Assembly: GCA_003024985.2 (NCBI GenBank)
Contig: PXIH01S0007786.1
Strand: one strand, 5' to 3'
Source: Euperipatoides rowelli
Lineage: Eukaryota > Onychophora > Udeonychophora > Euonychophora > Peripatopsidae
Length of the DNA stretch: 13,253 nucleotides
Below, in pieces: positions 6,705 to 13,253 of the stretch (positions within the stretch are counted from its first letter, which is position 1; every line of letters begins with the position of its first letter). A program made the position numbers and the translations under genes. The notes beneath the pieces were generated by a model that saw only the letters and a program-made list of their open reading frames with translations, had not been told where the DNA came from and did no database searches.

Positions 6705-7725
6705 ACTTTTTCATAGTATATTCCTTGTCTTTGGGTGAAGTCTTTTGCTACAAGGCATGTCTTGAAGTATTGTTCCTCACTGTGTTTTTTTTCTTGGTGA
6801 AATACCTACTGCTTTTTTTCTAGGACGTATTTCAGTTAGTTTCCATACTTTGTTTTTTTATAAAGATTCTATTTCTTCATTCATGGCTTCAATCCATCAG
6901 TCAGCCTCATTTGCATTTAATTTTTCTTTGAATTGTTCTGGTTCATTACTTTTAATTTTGTTATGAGTGATGTTACAATTTTTTTTCCTCAGAGGAAGCT
7001 TCTTTAGTTTGTCATCTTAATGCCATTTGGTGACTTCTTTCTTGTGTTTCCTTTGATTTTTGAGCCCATTTCTTTTTTGATTTAGTTAATTTTGTTCAAT
7101 TGGCTTTTTTGTTACTTTTCCCTCTGACAATGTTTCATCATCCTGATAGAATTCAATTCCCTTTTTATTGTGGTCCATTTTGTCTGTTATATCAGGTTGT
7201 TCAATTCTAGTAATTTCAATTTTTTCATTGAATATATACAGCCTTATGATTTTTTTGTACATTTTATTTTTGGTAACCACGTCCATGTGGGGCATATATT
7301 ATCAGAAATTCTGTTTGTGATTTTTTATAAGTTTGAATGATCATTTTGTTTTGGTATGTGCAAAAACGGTTTCACATCCTATGGCTCTAAGGTGTTTTAT
7401 ATTAGGTTTATTTCCTACCTATATTTCATAAGGAGTTTGGTTTTCTTTGTGGCTATTGGCGCATCAGTTCCTTATGTACACATCAGTGTTGCCTTAAATG
7501 GATATTTCAATATGATTTCCTTTTTTTTTTTGTTCTTGTTATTGGTATTAATCCAAATATCTTATAAATACAAACTTCTGTTTATGTTCAACTTTTGTCT
7601 GTCAATTTATGTTTTGTTTATTGATTTTTAATTTTATTAAATTTCACTTGGCATTCTTGCAGTCTGGCCAGTGACATATATTTCAATGGGTCTAACTTTA
7701 AATTAATTAATTAAAATTTGTTTAA
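6705..7725 (-). pseudogene. Ty1/copia pol fossil, integrase C-terminus to reverse transcriptase start
   Basis: This is the upstream half of the copia pol fossil that continues at 3595. Minus-strand landmarks in order are NTDVYIRN, QTPYEI-VGNKPNIKHLRAIGC (about 7470-7370) and YAPHGRGYQ. These are the typical integrase tail with its TPYE and HLR-GC signatures. Next comes a linker with an open frame at 7295-7086 (YIFNEKIEI). Then WIEAMNEEIESL-KNKVWKL (about 6896-6840) begins the reverse-transcriptase domain, followed by LVAKDFTQRQGIYYEKV (about 6757-6706). The dashes mark stop codons. The integrase catalytic core is missing or unrecognisable: only a weak zinc-finger-like trace is seen near 7720-7640, too close to the tail for a full core. 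An internal deletion is therefore likely. Confidence 0.85.
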
Positions 7726-8062
7726 AATGAATAATCCTGGTAAAAAAAATTGAAAATGGACAATTTAAAATAAACACAGGTAGCCTAATCTTTATTTCTT
7801 AAATTTATCACTATTTTTAACCAAAAAAATATGCAAAATTAAGGTCTAACTTTATTTTGAAGCATTTTTTTTATTTAGGACCAAACTTTTTGTTTAGGCT
7901 GATTGAATAAGAACATTATTGAGAAGCTTTGTGACTGCAGATCATTTACACCTGATATTACAGCCTTGACTTTATGTAAGAAGCGCACTGCATCCAATTA
8001 GTTGGGTTAATAGTCCAAGGATAAATAGCTAATTTGCAGCTTTCTATTATCTGTTAACAACC
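7726..8062. other. AT-rich stretch, nothing recognised
   Basis: A/T-rich sequence follows the copia fossil. I see no LTR boundary, tRNA primer-binding site or open frame that would mark the 5' end of the copia element. A slightly more GC-balanced patch lies at about 7930-8030, without recognisable content. Confidence 0.4.
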
Positions 8063-8404
8063 CAGTGGTGGATCTAGACATTTTTTTTTTGGGGTGGGGG
8101 AGTAAAGTTGGATTTTGGCAGCCCTAATTAATGTCTACAGGTGTTCTCCCCAACAAAATATTTTAATAAGCTTTTTTTTTTTTTTTGGTATGGACAAACA
8201 TTAATCATTACTTTAGCTTAACTACCTACATTTATGGTTGGACACCCTTGACCATACATGTTTATTTTGTAATATCAAAAACTTAATACAATATATACTG
8301 TATAATTTTTTTAACTGCAAGTCCATTTTGCTGACCCCCAGATGTGATGCCAGGGAAAATTTCCCCCTCTTGCCCCCCCCCCCCTTCCCTTAGATCCAGC
8401 ACTA
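8063..8404. mobile_element. hAT-type non-autonomous element (MITE), 342 bp
   Basis: Imperfect terminal inverted repeats, CAGTGGTGGATCTAG at the left and TAGTGCTGGATCTAA (complement of the right end), enclose 342 bp. They are flanked by a perfect 8-bp direct repeat, TAACAACC, at 8055-8062 and 8405-8412. This matches hAT-type insertion. There is no coding capacity. AATATTTTAATAAGC followed by a T-run (8158-8186) resembles AATATTTTGATAACC plus T-run and ATAAGCTTTTTTTT in the element at 1127-1544. Both have a long C-run shortly before the right terminus (about 8372-8384 here). The two are probably diverged members of related families. Confidence 0.85.
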
Positions 8405-8412
8405 TAACAACC

Positions 8413-10102
8413 TGTCATGCATAGGATGCGTCCAGTTAGACTTTTTTAAATGATTTTTGCTCCTGTCCTTGTTAAAAAGTGTATATTTTACAACCTCCCT
8501 CTCTCCTATGACATCATTCCAATAATTATTTTTTTAATCATTCCAATATATTATTTTGTGAATTTTAGTTTAAAGTGCATTGAATTTTTAAAATAAAAGA
8601 TAGTATAAAATATTTAATTTAATTTATTAAAAATTAAATTGATAGGAATACAAAGATTAAGCAACAGGCTTAAGTTAAACTTTTAATTTCAAACTAATTA
8701 GAAATTTTAATTGAATAAATAATAATTCTAGATTGACCTTTGAACAAGCTATTAGGAATTTCTTATTGTTGATTAATCTTAATTAATGATTTATACAACT
8801 TTTTTTTTTTAAATGGTAAAAGTTGAATAGCATTTTATTCATTATATGCATATATAGAATTCTTTTTTCTGAAAATGCTAAGTAATTTAATAAAATTATT
8901 GAGTGATTTATTTCATTATTGTAAATGAACTCTATAATATTATATTATTAAAATGTATTCCATGTTTTCATTGGGAGGGATGTCAGGACCTGTGATGAAA
9001 AATAAATTTGAGTTTTAAAATAATGAACAATTAGATTGCATGATGGGATTTTAGAAGTCGAATAATGCCTGTTTACAAGAATTAGAATGTTGTGTGTGTC
9101 TTAAAAAAAATGGTTTAAAAATTCCTTTACTATCTACTCATTAGTGTTTGAAGTTAATATATAGAGTAGCCTACCTATGTTATGGATAGTAGTATCTGTG
9201 AATGGATGCAACCAGACATTTTGATTTATACATCATTCAGATAGATGAAACAAACTCTTCAAAATTTGAACTATTAATGGACAATGATATGACTAAATCT
9301 ACTTTCATGTCAAATAAAATAGTCAAGAGGTTTGTTGTCTTACTGCATGGAAAGGGTTCCCTGAATACAAGAATTGAAGTTGAACCTATTACCTATAAAT
9401 AGATAGGTGAAAAAAGATCTATTAAAACCATATAATATTCTGCCAAGACATTGGAATGGAATTTGATCAATGAATCAGAATTATTTTAGTAAAGTCAAAG
9501 CATCAAAAAGCACATATATCACCCCTCCCTTGCATTCAAATAATGTTTTTTGACATATTTGGCATTTCATAAGAATGACAAATTCATTTTTTTGTTGTAT
9601 GCTTATTAGAATTGACATGGAAAATGCCTTTTCCATGGTCAACTACATTTTATTCCAAAATTTAACCTATAAATAAATTTGTCCCTTAAAGAGTATAGAC
9701 ATTTTTAATTTTGTTTTGAAAGATAATACAATTCGCAGTGCACCATTAAACTCATTCTTTTTTCTTCGCACTTGACTGAAATGGTGTGATGTATATGAGA
9801 CAGTGTCAGGCTTTGGATCTTTGTGGGTTCAACACATTGTAGTTAACCAACAAAATGAAATGATGCATAATAAACTAACAAAATGGAAATGGTTAATAAT
9901 TTACCAACTGAACCCGCTGTGTCAGCATAGGAAAGTTTTGACACTTTCAACAATGAATCATCAGGACAAATTTTACAGTCTATTTAAATAATACAGGTTT
10001 TACTCCTGATTGATGTTCCAAATGAGACTAAAAATTGTTGCTCTTAATTTACATAAAAAAAAAGCTTTCAGGTGGCTAACAGTAACAATATATTGCCCTA
10101 CA
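8413..10102. other. Long AT-rich stretch without a recognised gene
   Basis: Plus-strand frames of 66 codons at 9202-9402 and 62 codons at 9803-9991 are open but resemble no family I recognise and show no start context or splice pattern that would support them. A perfect palindrome of 9-bp arms with a 4-nt loop (CATGGAAAA TGCC TTTTCCATG) lies at 9616-9637. The rest is A/T-rich with mononucleotide runs. Confidence 0.45.
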
Positions 10103-10200
10103 GGGTTGGATGAGTGGTCTCGATGGCCGACTTGATGTTCCAGTGTACCTTCAGATGCTGGTTTGAATCCCAGAAAAAACTTTTTTTACCGGTTTAGACA
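10103..10200 (+). mobile_element. tRNA-Leu/Ser-like SINE or tRNA pseudogene
   Basis: TTGGATGAGTGGTCTCGATG at 10106-10125 resembles the D-arm/A box of a class II tRNA. GGTTTGAATCC at 10160-10170 matches the B box closely. The 43-base gap between the boxes suits a tRNA with a long variable arm (Leu or Ser type), and TTCCAGTG/CTTCAGATGC lies where that arm would be. The T-arm pairs as CTGG with CCAG. The acceptor stem is not paired and the 3' side runs into AAAAAAC and TTTTTTT, so it is a retroposed derivative, not a working tRNA. T-run termination of pol III would fit at about 10182-10188. Confidence 0.6.
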
Positions 10201-11424
10201 TTGCACAAGTTGGATCAGTTTTTTTCACCATTTTTCCAACGGTTCCTGTATGTACAAAGAAAAAAGTAAGACTGCAAATTAAAAAAATGTTTAAGAATTT
10301 GTAAATATTGCATAAAATAATAAAAGTATTTTTTGGAAATTATAAAAAAAATATATATATTGTGCATTTCTTAAGATGTTTTGATTGCTCACCGTATAAT
10401 TTACAAATATACGGTATATTCAATCCATGTGCTTATGAAGAGATATGACAATTAAAACACTATAAATAAAAATATACTAAAAATTATAAAAATGAGAAAA
10501 CAATAAACTATGAAAATATATACTGTAATTAAATTTTCTTTTTCAAGATAATTTTTTTACCTGTTTTTTTTTTTTTAATATTTCTTAACACTATTAAATG
10601 ATTACATGTACAAATAATAAAACATAGCAAACTTTCTATACAGAAAATAATACTTATTTGATACATTAAAAGTTATAAATTTAATATTTTTGTGTGTTTC
10701 CCTTTCCCACCTTCCTCCATGCAAGATACACCACCACTTAGCCACCCCAAATGGCTGTTACATTAAATAAAGTAAAAGATTTAAGCTTCAAATTAAAACA
10801 GACCTATGCCATTTTATATCAAATATTTTATTTTTAATGGCATTAAACTTTCATTTATTGATAAAATAGTAATAATTTGCTTTAAAATTTCAAATTAATT
10901 TCTAGGAATCAACATAAAAATTTCCATCAAATTAAATATTTTTGTAAAAATGTATGTTGTTGTTTCATTGGAATTTCCTTGTCTGTTTATTAAAAATACC
11001 AGTTATTAAACTATCCTATAAAACTAATTATAGTTTACAAAAAGCAATATACTATAGATTTGTAGCACGTACAAGCTACAGACGACATATTCTTTTTTTT
11101 CAAGTTTTATTATTTTTAATAATCACTCTAATCATGCTTATTTACCAAATAAAATATATGAACAAAAAATATAAAAAGATTAATTATATACAGTGAATAT
11201 TCATAATATTTGGAGAGAGAGCAAAGCATAAAAAATAGCAATGCAAATAAGAAAATAAAAATTATTTAAGAAGAGAGCCACATGCGGCCAATTATATTTA
11301 TGTTAATGATCTGCTCTAAGTAAGTTTTTATTTTAGTTATTTAAAAATTATTTGTAATGGTTTTAATCATTATAAATAGTTTTATGAATGTTTTGTTTTT
11401 TATCTTACTTATTTTTATTTAGGA
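10201..11424. other. Very AT-rich stretch, no gene recognised
   Basis: Long A and T runs dominate. A short inverted repeat, ACCGTATA and TATACGGT around a 9-nt loop, lies at 10391-10415. An 80-codon plus-strand frame at 10954-11196 is made of AT-rich codons (Ile, Lys, Tyr, Leu, Phe) and looks like chance. Confidence 0.45.
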
Positions 11425-11885
11425 AAATATAAGTTTTTCTTTTAAGGTTGTATGTGGAGTGCTCCTATATTTGAACAATAGCTCGTTGACTTTAATTTGC
11501 CATTCTACATCTTTGATGTTATCTACTTTACTAAGTAAGGTTTTGGCAATGTCTACGAACTTCTCGGTCTGCCCATTTCTGGCCGGATGAAAAGGTACAG
11601 ACTTAGATGAAGGATGTCCATGTTCTTGCAGTATTGCTCAAATTCTAATGACGTGAATGGTGTGCCATTGTCCGAGACTGTGTGTTCTGGGTAACCGTAT
11701 CTCACAAAGTATTCTTCCAGGGTGAGCATAATTGTTTCGAGTCGGCCTTGGTCAAAATTTGAATCTCCGGCCACTTGTAAAAGCTATCTATGGTCACTAG
11801 GAATGTCTTGTTTTTGTACGATCCCATGAGGTCAATATGGAGGCGTGTCCAGGGACCTATGGGCGTATCCATGGATGTAGTGTTG
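11425..11885 (-). pseudogene. Ty3/gypsy integrase catalytic-core fragment
   Basis: The minus strand encodes a piece of a gypsy-type integrase, which inserts retroelement DNA into the genome. In order it has GPWTRLHIDLMGSYKNKTFL with the first catalytic Asp (about 11824-11838), VTIDSFYKWPE, and then RYGYPEHTVSDNGTPFTSLE with the second Asp (codon within 11663-11671). PFHPARNGQTEKFVD follows with the catalytic Glu (within 11563-11577), then LLFKYRSTPHTTL (about 11485-11445). The D,D,E residues are all retained. Two frameshifts (near 11733-11740 and 11600-11610) break the frame; the longest open piece is 11774-11553. No LTR, protease, reverse transcriptase or RNase H is seen next to it, so it is an isolated fragment. 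Similarity ends near 11425 and 11885, with AT-rich DNA on both sides. Confidence 0.92.
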
Positions 11886-12699
11886 CCTTAAATAACTTCC
11901 AAACTTTTCAATTGTGAAAGTGACATGGATTCATTGAACCCTTAAATCAATGAAACTTTTGTTCATTGTGTTAAATTCCACAAGTTGGAAAACTCATGCG
12001 GATTTGGGCAAGTCAGTAGTCTGTTGTATTAACTTAGGTCATTTGAATCAATAATTTTTTACTAGCAGATTTATGTAATATCACTAATTTTAGTTACTCC
12101 CCAATTCCACACAATTCTAATTTTTTATCTTCAATTTGTTAACAACTACCTGAAAATTCAAGAATTTAAAATCTTTAAAGGTAACATACGATGGATTTTG
12201 TAGTGTATATACACACTAGAGCTCTATTATAAACATTTAATGTCTAATGTTAATTGTCAAGTTGACCACTTGAGGTCATCTGCACATATATCAGTGTGTT
12301 TAGTTCTCTCAATAAATGTTAACTTAGCTCCATGATACAGGTTAATTGTCTAACAAATGTTGTAATGTTGATTATGTTTATTGTGTGTTTATTTTGTTTT
12401 CAATTTTGTTTTATTGAATGTATATTAGTTGTTTTGATTTATGATGTATACCCATGATTTATAGGCTTTGTCCTAAATCTAATGGTAATAATAAAAAAAA
12501 ATTAAAAAAATGATTTCACTTGTTTCAAAAAAAATTAAAAAATATATATTTAGAATACTATTAGTCAAAACTCATTTTATAGCTCCTCCTCCTTTAAATG
12601 TAGATGGCATTGTAGGTGAGACTAGCGGCCTTAGACCATACAAACGGTCTAAGCTAACGGCACTTCATCCATTGAAAGATAAGCTGCAAAATGTTATAC
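11886..12699. other. AT-rich stretch, no gene recognised
   Basis: No recognisable coding or RNA feature. An inverted repeat, CTTAGACC and GGTCTAAG around 8 nt, lies at 12630-12653, in a 72-codon open frame (12510-12728) that matches no family I know. That frame runs up to the THAP relic and could include upstream sequence of the same dead element, but nothing in it proves this. Confidence 0.4.
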
Positions 12700-13000
12700 T
12701 GATGTACCTTAAACTGTACAAATGCTAGTTCAACTAGCCATCGTATTATTTTTTCATTTCCAAAAGGACAAAAAACTGACCAAAAGCCAGAATATTAAAA
12801 ATCAAGCTGGTAGGTTTTGTTCCTTCAAAGTATCCGGACTTTACTAGGACCACTTTGAAGACACATGTTTTGTGAGAAGCTCACTTGGTTAAATTCTTTA
12901 GGCTTAGAACCATCTTTGATTCTTCGTTTGAAACCAGGAGCGATTCCAACTGTTTTCAATTATAAAACATCAGCATCATATCCAGTGTTTCTTTCAGGCA
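12700..13000 (+). pseudogene. Decayed THAP zinc-finger domain
   Basis: THAP domains are DNA-binding C2CH zinc fingers of animal proteins and P-element-type transposases. Three diagnostic parts appear in order on the plus strand: SHRIIFSFPK (about 12736-12765, frame of 12757), DHFEDTCF (12848-12871, a different frame) and LRLKPGAIPTVF (about 12922-12957, back in the first frame). They correspond to the family's F-P-K segment, its CxxHF...CF segment and its C-terminal AVPTIF box. The spacing agrees with a domain of about 80-90 residues. The Cys expected before the HF lies where a stop codon and Tyr now sit (GLY-stop-DHF). With two frameshifts and stops, the domain cannot fold as encoded. The frame continues open to 13101 but I do not recognise that part. 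Whether the parent was a host gene or a P-like transposase is unknown. Confidence 0.75.
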
Positions 13001-13253
13001 TACTTAGACTTGGGAGATTATCACATTACCTCTCCAAAATCCAAGTGCTGGCATTCAAGTATGATGCCATACTAGGTCCCCCTCTTCCAATGAAGGCATA
13101 GGCCAGAAACCATGGTCAAGGGACAAAAGGTGAAAATATCAGACTATCTGTGGGAGACCTAGTTATAAGAGTATGTTAATAATTAAAATATAAATAATGA
13201 ATCATCCATTATTCTAATTTAAATCTAGTTTTAAGCAAACATTACAGTTATTG
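13001..13253. other. Downstream of THAP relic, unassigned
   Basis: An open plus-strand frame runs on from the THAP relic to a stop at 13101 without a recognised motif. After it the sequence returns to AT-rich DNA up to the window end. It may be more of the same dead gene or transposon. Confidence 0.35.

Noticed and set aside
7356-7631. 91-codon plus-strand frame that looks like hydrophobic membrane segments
   Set aside because: It is the antisense of the copia integrase tail; T-rich antisense sequence reads as Phe, Leu and Ile.
9202-9402. 66-codon plus-strand open frame with mixed, protein-like composition
   Set aside because: I recognise no motif, and no splice sites or neighbours support it; a translated search would be needed. 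It could be a small transposon remnant.
10954-11196. 80-codon plus-strand open frame
   Set aside because: Codons are almost all A/T-rich (Ile, Lys, Tyr, Leu, Phe) as expected by chance in this composition.

Overview
This window looks like AT-rich, non-coding nuclear DNA from an animal, probably an invertebrate; I cannot name the species from sequence alone. The evidence is the long A/T-rich stretches with no intact reading frame, tRNA-derived SINEs, two short hAT-type elements with 8-bp target duplications, decayed Ty1/copia and Ty3/gypsy retrotransposons, and a decayed THAP domain, a fold found almost only in animals. I find no intact protein-coding gene. The short open frames are either pieces of dead transposons or chance frames in AT-rich sequence.

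Layout. Positions 39-361: a minus-strand tRNA-derived SINE with a duplicated head, flanked by a 15-bp direct repeat. 363-635: a near-perfect foldback (hairpin) element. 661-1640: a degenerate minisatellite of about 36 bp, split at 1127-1544 by a 418-bp hAT-type MITE. 1641-2812: no recognisable feature apart from simple repeats. 2820-2970: a second SINE of the same head family. About 3000-3595 and 6705-7720: two halves of one minus-strand Ty1/copia pol fossil. 3596-6704: the element that split it, about 3.1 kb, with inverted arms of several hundred bases. Its interior carries two roughly 1-kb blocks, each made of five monomers of about 170 bp. 8063-8404: a second hAT-type MITE, related to the first. 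10103-10200: a tRNA-Leu/Ser-like SINE. About 11425-11885: a Ty3/gypsy integrase fragment, minus strand. About 12700-13000: a frameshifted THAP-domain relic, plus strand.

The strongest candidate for something undescribed is the 3596-6704 element. It is a non-coding foldback transposon whose loop is a higher-order satellite array (monomers 1-5, then 1'-5'), with one more monomer in inverted orientation next to the right arm. It sits inside the reverse-transcriptase region of the copia fossil, so the order of events is readable: copia inserted, then the foldback element landed in it. The hAT MITE in the minisatellite gives a second readable nesting. Nothing here works as a gene cluster; the window is a layered record of mobile elements.
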